This document shows positions 32,801-44,255 of a stretch of 64,000 bases of DNA, one piece after another. The translations under genes and the position numbers were made by a program. The stretch is from the NCBI GenBank assembly GCA_029168955.1, contig JAPDOI010000288.1, positions 864,192 through 928,191 on the forward strand. The letters run 5' to 3'. Source of the DNA: Aplectana chamaeleonis. Lineage: Eukaryota; Nematoda; Chromadorea; Rhabditida; Cosmocercidae. Below the pieces are notes generated by a model. It saw only the letters and a list, made by a program, of their open reading frames with translations, had not been told where the DNA came from and did no database searches. The stretch's first letter is position 1; every line of letters begins with the position of its first letter.

Positions 32801-34430
32801 TCTCTGGCTCTTGGCGCACTTCTAGATGCGTCCCGCATACACTCCCCGGCGCTTGGCGCACTTTTAGTTGGGTCCCGCATACCTTGCCCAGCGCTTGGCG
32901 CACTTCTACTTGGGTCCTGCACACGTTCCCCGGCGCTTGGCGCAGTTCCACTTGGGTCCTGCACACGTTCCCCGGCGCTTGGCGCACTTCTACTTGGGTT
33001 CTGCACACGTTCCCAGGCGCTTGGCGCACTTCTAGATGGGTCCCGCACACGTTCTCAGGCGCTTGGCGCACTTCTGTTTGGGTCCCGTGCACGTTTCCTG
33101 TCGCTTGGCGCACATAAATTTGGGTCCCGCACACGTTCTCTGGCACTTGGCGCACTTCTAGATGCGTCCCGCATACACTCCCCGGCGCTCGGCGCACTTC
33201 TCGTTGGGTCCCGCACACGTTTCCCGGCGCTCAGCACAGTTCTAGTTGGGTCCCGCATACGTTCCCAGGCGCTTGGCGCACTTTTAGTTGGGTCTCGCAC
33301 ACGTTCCCCGGCGCTCAGCACAGTTCTACTTGGGTCCTGCACACGTTCCCCGGCGCTTGGCGCACATAAATTTGGGTCCCGCACACCTTCCCGGCGCTTG
33401 GCGCACTTCTAGATGGGTCCTGCACACGTTTTCTGGCACTTGGCGCACTTCTAGATGCGTCCCGCATACACTCCCCGGCGCTCGGCGCACTTCTAGTTGG
33501 GTCCCGCACACGTTTCCAGGCGCTCAGCACAGTTCTAGTTGGGTCCCGTATACGTTGCCCAGCGCTTGGTGCACTTCTACTTGGGTCCTGCACACGTTCC
33601 CCGGCGCTTCGCGCACTTCTGTTTGGGTCCCGCACACGTTCCCCGGCGCTCGGCGCACTTCTAGTTGGGTCCCGCACACGTTTCCCGGCGCTCAGCACAG
33701 TTCTAGTTGGGTCCCGCATACGTTGCCCAGCGCTTGGTGCACTTCTACTTGGGTCCTGCACATGTTCCCCGGCGCTTCGCGCACTTCCGTTTCGGTCCCG
33801 CACACGTTTCCCGGCGCTTGGCGCACTTCTAGATGTGTCCTGCACGCGTTCTTCGGTGCTTAACGCACTTTTAGTTGGGTCTCGCACACGTTCCCCGGCG
33901 CTCAGCACAATTCTAGTTGGGTCCCGCATACCTTGCCCAGCGCTTGGCGCACTTCTACTTGGGTCCTGCACACGTTCCCCGGCGCTTGGCGCACTTCTAC
34001 TTGGGTCCCGCACACGTTTCCCGTCGCTTGGCGCACTTCTACTTGGGTCCTGCACACGTTCAACGGCGCTTGGCGCACTTCTAGATGTGTCCTGCACGCG
34101 TTCTTCGGCGCTTGACGCACTTTTAGTTGGGTCTCGCACACGTTTCCCGTCGCTTGGCGCACTTCTACTTGAGTGATGCACACGTTCCTCGGCGCTTGGC
34201 GCACTTCTAGATGTGTCCTGCACGCGTTCTTTGGCGCTTGGCGCACTTCTACTTGGGTCCTGCACACGTTCCCCGGCGCTTGGCGCACTTCTACTTGGGT
34301 CCTGCACACGTTCCCCGGCGCTTGGCGCACTTCTTCTTGGGTCCTGCACACGTTCCCCGGCGCTTGGCGCACTTTTACTTGGGTTTTGCACACGTTCCCG
34401 AAGCTTCGCGCAATTCTAGATGCGTCCCGC
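29885..34430. repeat. 4.5-kb 42-bp minisatellite, about 108 units
   Basis: The dominant unit is two 21-bp halves, GCGCACTTCTACTTGGGTCC and TGCACACGTTCCCCGGCGCTT. A block of about 1.7-1.9 kb is present twice in tandem: 30181 onwards matches 31901 onwards at an offset of 1,720 bp, and after a four-unit expansion in the second copy (about 32210-32370) the offset is 1,889 bp as far as about 33600. All frames are widely open on both strands (up to 530 codons), encoding 14-residue repeats such as ALGALLLGSCTRSP or RVQDPSRSAPSAGE. Openness in competing frames argues against real coding. Confidence 0.93.
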
Positions 34431-34576
34431 AATAAGCGGTGTGCATACGGTTCCTGATGGACGAGAAGCAGACCTACCCTAACGCTTGCAATCAACTCAC
34501 TCTTATAACAATATAACCACTCCATTTCTCTCGATTGCCCAACCATGTTTCTTATCATTCAAAGTTTCACCGGACT

Positions 34577-34815
<239 letters not shown>

Positions 34816-35011
34816 TCACACAGACACACATTTTAAAATCTCACAACTTTTTCCATATCTCGAGAACCACAAAGCGGATTTTTCTGAAACTTGGGCAGTG
34901 TTAAAAACCTTTACTGCTCTACATTTTGTGAAAATGCCAAGTTCGGAACTATCTTCCAAACCGAGATTCTGTAACGAGGGGTTTGCGCAGAAGCAATCCT
35001 TTTCCAAATCA

Positions 35012-35032
35012 GGTGCGCGCTTCGCGCGCACC
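35012..35032. other. Perfect stem-loop with GCTTCGC core
   Basis: A 9-bp stem GGTGCGCGC/GCGCGCACC closes a TTC loop and is followed by ACAATAAGTGTAGAGC, as at 21397. It sits directly before the palindrome 35045-35262. Confidence 0.65.
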
Positions 35033-35044
35033 ACAATAAGTGTA

Positions 35045-35262
35045 GAGCGAAACGAGAGGTCGCATCCGTAGAACTTATCAAAGCAAAATCACGCGCAGCA
35101 TGGTTTAAACAGTTGAGCTTGACAGTTGAGCAACCAACAGTTGAGCATGTGCTGACTGCCGGATTAGAACTCCCGAAAGAGCTTTCGCTGTACCCCATAT
35201 CACGCGTGATTTTGCTTTGATAAGTTCCACGGATAGGCTTATATAATGCGACCTCTCGTTTT
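35045..35262. repeat. Palindromic repeat with about 50-bp arms
   Basis: CGAAACGAGAGGTCGCAT, then AACTTATCAAAGCAAAATCACGCG, is repeated inverted at 35203-35262. The AACTTATCAAAGC block is related to 10230 and 14005 in the foldback family. Confidence 0.8.
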
Positions 35263-35510
35263 GCTAGACACTTATCAATAGCTGGTTCGAGCTCGACCGC
35301 CAATTCATACTTCCAGATATTTCACTACATTTCCATAAAATCAAATTTTGCTGCGCCAAATCATACTCTGAAATATTCCAAAACTTTTTCACTCTTTGAA
35401 AACTTGATGGGGAATATTTTCCCTTTTTCCACTAAGTATACTTTTAGCTATTCGAAAATATGAAAACGCCAAACCATCACTTTTGCCAGGAACCTTAGCT
35501 TTTAGATATA
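35262..35510. repeat. Foldback-family repeat copy
   Basis: GATATTTCACTACATTTCC, TGCGCCAAATCATACTCTGA and AACCATCACTTTTGCCAGGA match the family at 9990, 19800, 23300 and 17403. Confidence 0.75.
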
Positions 35511-35885
35511 ATAGTGAAAAGGAGATTTTGACATGATAAGTTCGACAAGCCTTGCTTGTACCGGCTCAAAAGGAGGGAGCTAAGTTTCATCTGCAATAGT
35601 TCCGAATGCGTTCAGGCCGTCGTTTCCCAGATTTCGAAGCATCCTTGAGGCAGATTGGAAGTAACGCTGTTCTCATTACGTGCTCTATGAGACTGAGCCG
35701 ACTAAAAAACTTGTTTGTCAAGATGTACATGTGTAGGCGCTGGCACACCTTTTGTCTCAAGCATTGATGTATTGCCTCAATTTTTTTTTGATAAGTAGCA
35801 ACGGACAACTCCCACCGCATTAGCGGCAAAAACATAGTGGTAAATACGTCAAACTGACACGAAAGAAAATTATTTATTCTTGATC

Positions 35886-36149
35886 ATACATTGTTCAAAG
35901 GAATAATATATGAATTGTGAACGAGATAAATGAAAATCTGATGAAGAAGGATATCTCAGACGACACAGACTTTTTGGATGAATGTCCGGGCTGTCCCGCC
36001 GCTCCGGACGACCCAGATGATCCATAGGAGCCAACCGAACCAGATGATCCAGATGATCCGTATGATCCGGACAATAAAAGCGCTGACGATTTTCCGGACG
36101 ACTCGACAACAAAGACAGACATGGCATGAACGTATCCTTCTGAAGAGAA
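35886..36149 (-). pseudogene. Possible collagen-like exon (Gly-X-Y)
   Basis: After the acceptor TTTCTCTTCAG on the minus strand, one frame contains ten consecutive Gly-X-Y triplets (GSYGSSGSSGSV, then GSYGSSGSSGAAGQPGH). Many X/Y positions are Ser where nematode collagens have Pro, which one C-to-T change per codon would explain. The frame is otherwise open from the acceptor to TGA at about 35896, but the flanking residues are not collagen-like, and two other frames are also open through much of the segment. Collagens are secreted structural proteins; this would be at most a decayed fragment. A 12-bp GATGATCCA-type tandem repeat alone could produce the same pattern. Confidence 0.25.
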
Positions 36150-36639
36150 ATTCAATACAAACAATGCAGCTCGTAGGATGTGGTCAGAAAGCGCGCAAGG
36201 GCTCGTTTTTGCGTTATTGCTCCCCTTTTTGGATAACTCGGTTTAAGCGTAACTTAAAGCAAAGTTAGGGTAGCGTTCATGATTTGCGGATGGCTGTCCA
36301 ATTGTATAGCCTTTCTGGGGGTTATGCTGAGAACTGTAGAAGTTTCGCAGTCAGGCTTGTGATTGCAATGCCGTAGCGTACTGGGTTACCGTCCCTGTCT
36401 GCATCCCCCTCTGTCTACCGTGCATACAGTTTTCAACAAAACCTCACAAAGGCTGAACCATTGGGTAGCACTCAACACCAGAATCATGAATATGCACCCT
36501 ACTCTCGTTCAAAGTTGAGTTTTATGCGAGTTATTCTAAAAGGACGAAAGAGACGCTGGAACACGCCCTCACGCGCTTTCTCTCCAAATCCAGTGGGCGG
36601 TTGGGTGTATTTGCGGATCCTCAATAATCAACGCGTTCT

Positions 36640-37180
36640 ACAGTTTACCGCGATGTTAAAAGGCTATGGTGCGGTTGCGGTCTATGTACACACTAAAACT
36701 TCTGTGGAAAACCTGGGACGTTGCCAGATTTCGTCATCGATCGACAGCACAGCTGATTTTCGGGATGAGTTGAGGTTTTTGTTGCTTTTTCTTGTTGGTT
36801 TCTACCTTATTTTTGTTTCTGACTCTTCTAATATTGCGAATAGGGGCTTTTTCGGTGCTTGATGAGAATTAGCCGTTAACTCGGGCATTAAAGCCGTTTT
36901 TTCAAATTTCGCTTTCGAAGTTGAAAAAACGACAAATTCCGCTCATGTACTATGAAAAGCCCATACTGGGACCCATAAAAGAGCCATAAAGAAAAATAAA
37001 GCAGAAACAAATGTGAAAAAGAAAGTAAAACCACATCACACCCAGAAAATTAGCTGTGCTGTCGATCGATGACGAGATCTAGCGAAAAGCCATGTTTTCA
37101 ACCAGAGTTTTAGTATGTCGACCGCCACAGCACCATAGCCTTTTAGCATTGCGGTAAACTGCAGTGCTGTATCTGCGACA
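36640..37180. mobile_element. Palindromic element with roughly 140-bp arms
   Basis: The left arm (CAGTTTACCGCGATG, AAAAGGCTATGGTGCGG, CGTCATCGATCGACAGCACA) is matched by the reverse complement of 37035-37180. Inner arms stay weakly symmetric (TTTTTGTTTCTG/TTTTTCTTTATG) around a loop of about 250 bp. Both arms encode the shadow peptide LQFTAMLKGYGAVAV in opposite directions. No known protein is recognised. Confidence 0.75.
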
Positions 37181-38160
37181 GTGCTGCAAGTGCGGCTGAT
37201 GAATTCTTCAGACAGAACCTTCGCTTTATGCAAGTTCACCTGCAACTTTAACTTTATGAATGTAGTGTGTTGACAGTTTTTTTTTGATCAGGCTGTGACA
37301 GTTTTATGTATTTTCCTTCTAGAGCAAAGCTCACATGGTGCATCTCGAAAGCGACGTGAAAGAAGAGAATCAGAAAACAACACACATGGTCGCTGTATCA
37401 TATTTTACCTAGGGAATGGACCAGACGCGATCATCGCGGCAGGCCATGTGGCGTCGGCAGCATCCGCGGCCTACGGGGTTTTGATCGCGGGCGGCGATTC
37501 ACCGTCCCAGCCAGGGGTGTGCGGCATTTTCTGTTTTCTGATTTTCTGTTATTTGATTTTTTTGGGGAGTTGTATCAAAATGTGGGATTAAAAAGCAACA
37601 CATGGTCGCTGTAACAACACTGTAACATGAGAAGCCAGCGATAAATCGTCGGTTGCTATCTTCAAGAAATATACAACCCCTTCTGTCCTCCCCTTACGTC
37701 GCTACCCACTGCCTTTTCTTCCAATTTGTCAAGTTCCCAGGCGATTATTTTTCCGCTTTACCATCTCCGTCATGATATGGATAAAGGCATTCTCGTTTTA
37801 TATGATGTTTTCCTAGTTGACCAACACCATGGCCTTGTTTTCAATGAATGAAATAAGTAGGTGGTTGTTTGTGTTTTTGTGGTGCAAATTTTCATAAGCT
37901 CAGACTTGCAACATATATTAAACTGGTTTTTAGAAGTTAGGGAATCGAAATGACTGAGCGGTCGCAATGAGTGACGAATAGAGAAGGTGCGGAAGTGGAG
38001 CTGCTGCTTGTTTCCTAAGGCTGGCGAGAAACGGTCACCGGAGTTCTGGGTCATTCTCAAAACGCGTCGCACGCTTCTCAAGATTCATGTTTTTATATCT
38101 GTTTTCTCCGCCGCAAAAAGGTTAAGATTTAGCATTAGAAAAGTTTAAAAAACCTTTTTT
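37181..38160. other. No gene; contains GC-rich module and hAT-like end
   Basis: 37415-37510 holds the module ending GGCGATTCACCGTCCCAGC (see 21679). It is followed at 37514 by AGGGGTGTGCGGCATTTTCTG, a hAT-like terminus also seen at 63247 and, inverted as CCGCACATCCCTG, at 44958 and 45210. The rest has no supported feature. Confidence 0.45.
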
Positions 38161-38164
38161 AAAT

Positions 38165-38815
38165 TCTACACTCTTGGTGACGTCCTGCACACTCCCACGC
38201 GGGATCTGCGCGTTTCCTATGACGCCCTGCACACTCCAACTGCGGTTCTGCACACTCTCACTGGGGACGTGCGCACTTTCTATGACGTCCTGCACACTCC
38301 CGCTAAGGTCTTTCACACTGTTTATGACGCCCTGCACCCTTCGATTTGGGTCCTGCACACTCCCGTTGGGGTCCTGCACGCTTTCTATGACGTCCTGCAC
38401 ACTTCCACAGGAGTCTGCACACTTCTATAGCGTCCTGCACAATCCCACTGGGGTCCTGCACACTCCCACTTAGGACCTGCGTACTTTCTATGACGTCCTG
38501 CACACTCCGATTAGGGTCCTGCACACTTTCTATGACGCACTGCACACTCCCATTGATGTCCTGCACAGTCCCACTGGGGTCCTGCACACTCCCACTTAGA
38601 ACCGGCACATTTTCTATAACGCACTGCACACTCCCATTTGGGTCCTGGACACATTCTTTGACGTCCTGCAAACTCCCATTGTGGTCCTGCACAATTTCTA
38701 TGACGCCCTGCACACTTCCACTTAGGACTTGCGCACTATCCATGACGTCCTGCACACTCCCATTGGGGTCCTGCACACTTTCTATGACACCCTGCACACT
38801 ACCATTTGAGTCCTG
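38165..38815. repeat. 42-bp minisatellite, about 15 units
   Basis: Two 21-bp halves, TCCTGCACACTCCCACTGGG and TCCTGCACACTTTCTATGAC, alternate. The same halves in reverse orientation build the 22640-23225 array. Confidence 0.9.
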
Positions 38816-38935
38816 GCTACTGGAGGGTGGATCACTGGCTACTGCCGGACGGATCGCTGGCTACTGGCGGGCGGATCGCTGACTACTGGCGGGCGAATCG
38901 CTCCCTGGCTACTGGCGGGCGGATGGCGGGAGGGA
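38813..38935. repeat. 22-bp minisatellite, about five units
   Basis: CTGGCTACTGGCGGGCGGAT-type units of 22 bp are tandemly repeated between two blocks of 42-bp array; the sequence is unrelated to the 42-bp unit. Confidence 0.85.
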
Positions 38936-38984
38936 TGTCAATCCGCCCGCCAAAAGCCAGCGGTCCGCCCTCACTTACTGTCTG

Positions 38985-39185
38985 AGTACACTTTCTAAGC
39001 CGTTCTGCACACACTCACTGGGGAACTGCGCACTTCCTAAAACGCCCTGCACACTCCCACTGGGGTCCTGAACACTTTCTATGGCGTCCTGCACACTCCC
39101 ACTGGGGACCTGCCCACTTTCCATGACGTCCTGCACACTCCCACTGAGGTCCTGCACACTATCGGTGACGCCCTGCATACCCGCA
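38985..39185. repeat. 42-bp minisatellite, second block
   Basis: About five units of the 38.2-kb array type (CCTGCACACTCCCACTGGGG) resume after the 22-bp block, then end at TGACGCCCTGCATACCCGC. Confidence 0.85.
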
Positions 39186-39581
39186 AACCCTAGCGATTCG
39201 GTAAGGCGTCCCATCCATTACTATTTAATACTTACCGCCTTCATAAGTGCTTTGCCCTTCTAGCGCTAGACGACTTATAGAAGTTTGCATGACCACGGCC
39301 AAAAGTGCGCCCCACGGACAAAGTCGGCTGCCCCGAGGCGCGCAAGAGATGATTCGGGCTGATTTTTTGGGGGCCCAAGTACGTCCTACCCACCTACATA
39401 ATGGTACCATTTCATAACGTTTCTGATCGGCCATTCCCAGGATCGGCGGGACACATCCACAGAGACAGTCACATAACGGGGCATAACTGCTCTAAGTATG
39501 AGGATTTGTGCTCAATGGTGAATTGCTTTTAAGGGCAGGGTTCGCCATAAACAAGTTTATAGTTTTATTTCCATGAGAAGG

Positions 39582-39787
39582 CATAGTGGAGTCCACCGAG
39601 AGTGTTTCATTTACTTATCAATAAGAAGCGGTCGGCTGAGGATCAATGTGCATGAGTCCCATACCAGCACGCTCGACACCGGTTGAGCGAGGGCAATCGT
39701 GCTGCAACGAGTTTCATGTTCATTGATCTCCAATCGACCCCTTCTCAGTGATAAGTAAATAAGACACTCCTGGTGGACTGCACTATA
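39582..39787. mobile_element. Palindromic MITE of about 206 bp
   Basis: CATAGTGGAGTCCACCGAGA, then GTTTCATTTACTTATCA, is repeated inverted at the right end (TGATAAGTAAATAAGACACT, then GGTGGACTGCACTATAG), giving arms of about 48 bp. The centre contains CGACACCGGTTGAGCG. A TA at both edges could be the target duplication. It is non-autonomous. Confidence 0.8.
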
Positions 39788-40014
39788 GATCTGGTCATCA
39801 CAAGGGTGAAAATAATTGAAGAGTCGGAGAAAAAACGCTCAGAAACAAGCCATTGCAGGCTCTCAGCCCGTTCCTAATTAACTAGAATTCTACAATTGCT
39901 TGTTCTGTCCTCTTTTGTTTTCAATTTAAAGTAGTTGCTGAACATCGAGAGACTACTGAGTGCTTCAGTAGCAAAATAGAAGATGGAAAACAGGCATTTA
40001 TACGAATCTTGCTA

Positions 40015-40185
40015 GTTGGGGGTGGGATTTCGGTTCGATTCGGATTTGCGGTTTTTTCGGTGATTGGGATTTCGGTTCGACTCGGATTTAGCCTTTTTTC
40101 GATGATTCTGATACCGAATCGTCAAAATTTTGAATCATTCGGACGAATATCCAAAATTATCCGAATAGAATCCAATGTAGAGTGA
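40015..40185. repeat. TTCGGATT-rich low-complexity tract
   Basis: Degenerate repeats of GGGATTTCGGTTCGATTCGG and, in the other sense, CCGAATAGAATCC make a self-complementary tract like those at 17935, 49880 and 63560. It has no coding potential. Confidence 0.65.
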
Positions 40186-40529
40186 GCACCCACCAATTAG
40201 CCGTTCTGACTTGTTTTTGTGCATTTTTTATGCAACTTCTCATTTATTTTCATTATTGTGATGACCAGAACTGCGTTCTTATAAAGAAAATTAAACAGTT
40301 GTTTCTATCGCGAACCTTTCTCGCTCACTCGTAAAGTTGCTTTTACTATTAGGCAAAATAAAGTTAGCATACCAGGGCAGAGATCGAATTCAACCCATCA
40401 TTGTCAACAGCTGCTGCATTTAGTTGTTAGCAGTAGCTGTTGCTGACAGCTTGAGGTTGAGCCCGATGTCTGCCCTAAGAGGCAAACCCATTGTGCTGAC
40501 GTACTGCCCACTGAGGTGAGTGCTCTGAG

Positions 40530-40760
40530 GGTTTTCGCCGAGCAATAGCCGATGAATAGCCTCAAAATGCCTGCTTCTTGCGTAGTAGCCGAGAATTCGT
40601 TGGAAAATAGCTGGTTGCCGCGAAATAGCCTTCAAATAATGCTCGCCCAGAAACAGCCGCAAGAAAATGCTCTCCAAGGGAGTATACGACGCAATCTTGT
40701 GGCAGATTCGGATGTCAACACCGCCGTCGGTTCAGCTATCCACGTTTGCGCGGCTTGTTC
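40530..40760. repeat. ATAGCCG-array dispersed element, copy 2
   Basis: Shares AATAATGCTCGC, TGCTCTCCAAGGGAGTATAC and GCCGTCGGTTCA with 7551-7740. Confidence 0.6.
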
Positions 40761-41344
40761 CCGGCTATTTCGCGAAGAATATGGTCGCATCCGTTTAGTA
40801 CTCAAGAAGTAATTGAGAAATATTCGAGAAATAACTCATCAGGAACAGCGGTTGAGCCTGGTGGGCTATTTATCGACCAAGGCTCTCAGGGTGTGTGAAT
40901 TTAATGATGATGTTGTATCCACAGTCATTGCTACTATAAGTCATTTGTGCAGTTCCGTAGATACTATCCTGCAGGTATGATAAAGGTTTTCAGAATCACA
41001 CTCTCCTCAGGCATTGGGAAGGGGGGGGGGGCGAAAATACCGCGAAGTGGCGCAAGCGACTTTGTCGCGGTATTCCTTGGCAAAGCTCGTGGGCCACTAG
41101 CGAAATGCTTCTTTCCAACTTTATAGTAGCCCACAAGTATACGGCTGTCCTTTATCGACGATTTGCTGTCGCTACTAGCCCACGGCAAAGCTATTTTCGA
41201 AATTTGCACGTACGCCCCACACTGATCGGGTCAAGACAGATCGAAACGTGTCCAAACAATTTGCCACGTCATGGTTGGGCGTCATTCTTGATTTTTTTCT
41301 TCCTGTTCTTGTGATGCTGTCTTCTGACTGCAATTATCAAGTAA

Positions 41345-41960
41345 ACTCCAAATACCGAGCGGTGCCTATTGCCACAAGGACATTAAATGATGATATCAGT
41401 TGCATTTCTATATATCAGTGTTCACGATGAAAATAGTTTTATTGTTTCTCCGCCTATCTTGAAAACGGCTCCATGCTGATTCCAATGATGTCCCTGAAAT
41501 CGTACAAGACCTTCTGGGAACGGAGTTATGGTCCCTCAAAGATCGAGCTAAGGAAACTTGGTGGACGAGTTGTCCAAGGCTTGTAGCTTCCGTCTTTTGC
41601 AACCGATCTATGCGAACTGACCTGAGTAAAGAGAGAAGCTGAGAGTGAAGGGAGGAACGGGGCTAATGATTGGAAAACATCGGTCATCTCACGATCTCGA
41701 GCATTCATTTGTTCACGTCGGTGGGCGTGGAAAGTGCATCTGGGGGTGACGAGCTGATGGGTGTCCAACTTTGGGCTCTTTTGGAGCGTTTCCTGGCTCG
41801 TTTTCATGCGTTCTTTCGACGTCAACGTTACAGTGTGCCCCTCCACTACCGATTCCTAGTGGAAACTGAAACACATTTTTTATCGTGAACACTGCCTTTA
41901 AATCAAAGCATTTTATGGCTTTGTGGCAATCGGCACCGCTCGGTATTTTTTGTCTAGATC
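41345..41960. mobile_element. Palindrome containing a nested TTAA MITE
   Basis: AATACCGAGCGGTGCCTATT at about 41353 is repeated inverted at about 41930 (AATCGGCACCGCTCGGTATT). The MITE 41413-41897 lies between the arms, so the palindrome is the older element. Confidence 0.7.
41413..41897. mobile_element. 485-bp TTAA-family MITE
   Basis: The right end is CGTGAACACTGCCT followed by TTAA (41898-41901); the left end has mutated to ATCAGTGTTCACGATGAAAA. Length (485 bp) and interior match 8376-8860. It is non-autonomous. Confidence 0.8.
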
Positions 41961-42163
41961 GAAATGTACCGAACAATGTGGCACGATACATAATTTCTCT
42001 GAAATGAGTCTTGTGATCTGTACCATTACTTTGATCTCATTTTTAATGTAACCGAGTTTCCTATTTGCTTGTGACACTCCTGTGGAGCTGGAACATTTTC
42101 GTTTTTGTATTTGGTTTTGGTGCTCGATCTCTAGCTGCAATCGTTATTTTCTTATGTTGTATT

Positions 42164-42725
42164 ACAAGGTGCACACCCACGCCGCTTTGCGGCGTACTTG
42201 TAGGCGCTTATTATGATGCATAAAATATGCGAATCATTTCCAAATGAGAACTTAGTCATTATCGGTTCTCGAAACCCACTCCGATCTCACACGCTTTCCC
42301 CGGCGCCTGGCGCGCCCCCAGTTGGGTCCCACAAACTTTCCTCGGCGCATGGCGCACCCTCAGTTTGGTCTCACACGCTTTCTACGGCGCCTGGCGCACT
42401 CTCCCTTGGGTCCCACACAACTCCCCCGGCGCTCAGCGCACTCCCAATTGGGTCCCATATTCTTCCTCCGGCGCTCGGCGCCTTTTCAATTGAGTCCCGC
42501 ACACTTCCCCCGGCACTCAGCGCACTCCTAGCTGGGTCCCGTACACTTCCTCCATCGCTCAGGGCACTTTCAGTTGGGTTCCGTACACTTCCTCCGGCGC
42601 TCGGTGCACTTTAAGTTGGGTCCCGTACACTTCCTCCGGCGCTCGGCGCACTTTCAGTTGGGTCCCGCACATTCTGCGGCCACCGGTCAACGGTCACCGG
42701 TCAACTCTTAGCCATTTATTATTAT
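42164..42725. mobile_element. Array-bearing element with stem-loop terminus
   Basis: The left end CAAGGTGCACACCCACG includes a stem-loop (42179-42195, GCTTTGC core). About 85 bp of conserved sequence follow, then about nine 42-bp units (42285-42675), then CGGTCACCGGTCAACTCTTAGCC. Both ends are conserved in the inverted copy at 57997-58431. Central minisatellite, one terminal hairpin and no coding region recall non-autonomous Helentron (HINE/DINE-like) elements. Family assignment is inference. Confidence 0.7.
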
Positions 42726-42892
42726 GTATGATTTTTATTCTGCTATGCTTATTTGGATTTTGGATTCTTATTTGGATTTTGTAGCAGTGATATGTTATTT
42801 GGTGAATTTCCACGTTTGCGTGCAAATGAGTGCGCAAAATGGCAATGAACCGCGTTTATTTGGGAGCGCTGAAAACTCGGGGTACGAAACTA

Positions 42893-43095
42893 GTTGGGGG
42901 GGGGCACTCAGAGTTCAAGTGAGAAATGAATGATTCTGCTTTCAAAAATCCATCAAATTTCATGGAATTTTTAGGAAATTACGAGTGATAACGTTATCGA
43001 ATATCTGATAACCAGAGAAATATTCATTTTCATGAATGATTCTTTTCATTTCTATGAGTAAGTCTTGGATGCCCCCAAATAGTGTCGCACCCTCA
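42893..43095. repeat. Dispersed repeat, uninterrupted copy
   Basis: GGGGGCACTCAGAGTTCAAG, AATGAATGATTCTGCTTTCA, GTGATAACGTTATCGAATAT and AAATATTCATTTTCATGAATG relate it to 27655-27989 and 28690-28816. It lacks both insertions found there. Confidence 0.5.
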
Positions 43096-43273
43096 TTTGC
43101 GCTTCTGTGATGATGGTGTATCGCGCAGTCGATTATGTGCACAATGTGCATCTGCAGACATGACAGACACTCCTGGGGCCGAATGCACATCTCTCCCCGC
43201 ACGTCCCCGTCCCCGCGAAGGCCATCCATGATTGGTCATGGCATCTATAAATGAAATAGTATTTCCTTTTCAG

Positions 43274-43591
43274 ATACTTTGTCCAGCTTGGAAACGATAA
43301 TGAGAAAAGACGCCAGGCCCTTGTTAGGCGAAGAGAGAAAAGCGCGGAATGGACGGCCAACTGTCGACTCGCCATCACAAGGGCGTTGTGAGTTTTTTTT
43401 TAAGAGGATACATTTGGTGTGATGTTCTCCAGCCTTCCCTCACATATAATTTTGATTCTTTAGGAATGATGTTCGTCTTTATAATGAAACGAACGACGTT
43501 CCAACCCCAAGATCGGTAGGTTCTAACGAATATGCGTCTGAGCCGGCCCAGTTTACTCCGAAGATGGTATTTTCAGAAGAAAGGACGTAGA
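43274..43591 (+). CDS. Two putative exons of an unrecognised gene
   Basis: The acceptor TTTCCTTTTCAG precedes an exon at 43274-43387 ending at GTGAGT, and TTGATTCTTTAG precedes a second starting at 43464. The frames join in phase across the 76-bp intron (TT + G) to give a basic stretch, EKRRQALVRRREKSAEW, followed by LAITRALNDVRLYNETND. The second exon can end at donor GTAGGT (43515) or run to TAG at 43589-43591. I do not recognise the product; the Arg/Lys-rich start suggests nucleic-acid binding or a coiled coil. The upstream exon was not found. The splice signals and phase match are the main support. Confidence 0.35.
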
Positions 43592-44255
43592 GACAGCGGC
43601 AGTCCTGACGAGAATCTGGATGATGGAGTGGAAGAATGAATTTACTGGAGGAGCGTCACCCTTTCATGTCGATCAGCTGCCCGGTTTGAAGAGTTTAACT
43701 TCTGCAAGGCCATGATTTCGTGGATTTTTTGGATCTTTATTATAGTAGCTCGTGATAACCGGTGTTCAAACTTTTCTTGTTGTGTTGTTGTTTATCTTAC
43801 CTTGTTGAAGTATGTTTTTATTGCTATTTTTGAAGATCTTGTGAATCAGGGTCCCTAGGCCTTTGCTGCATCTCGTGATCTTGTGTATTTGGAGCCTTTG
43901 TTTTGGAACATGATCTGGTGAATTTCGGGTCCCCAGGCCTTTGTTATGAGAAATGACTGTGTGAATTAGGGTGCCTATGCGAGAATTAGGGTGCTAGGCG
44001 AGAAGAATTCTCATGTGCTTTTTTTGTCAAGTCTGAAATATTTTTGCGTTTAACTACGTGTCATACAGCTTGAATTCCATTATGAATCTATGTTGTTGGT
44101 GTTCACGGAACAACTTGAAAGAAAGCGGTACAAGTCTAGTTAAAAAGCTGTGTGATGGCGCATGAGCAGCACTCCAATCAGTGGCTTAGCTGAAGAGCGA
44201 TTCAATACTTTTCGAGCGACAGTCAAAATCTGGGTTAGCAGCAGTAGAAGCGTGG
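43592..44255. other. No gene seen
   Basis: Contains short duplications (GTGAATTTCGGGTCCCCAGGC/GTGAATCAGGGTCCCTAGGC and GCGAGAATTAGGGTGC). No exon is supported. Confidence 0.4.

Noticed and set aside
30018..33412. Frames of 501 and 530 codons on the plus strand and up to 358 on the minus strand
   Set aside because: They lie wholly within the 42-bp minisatellite, whose period is divisible by three; competing frames on both strands are equally open, so openness is no evidence of coding.
29885..34430. Possible CRISPR array
   Set aside because: The repeats are contiguous 42-bp units without unique spacers, in a eukaryotic setting with introns and retrotransposons.
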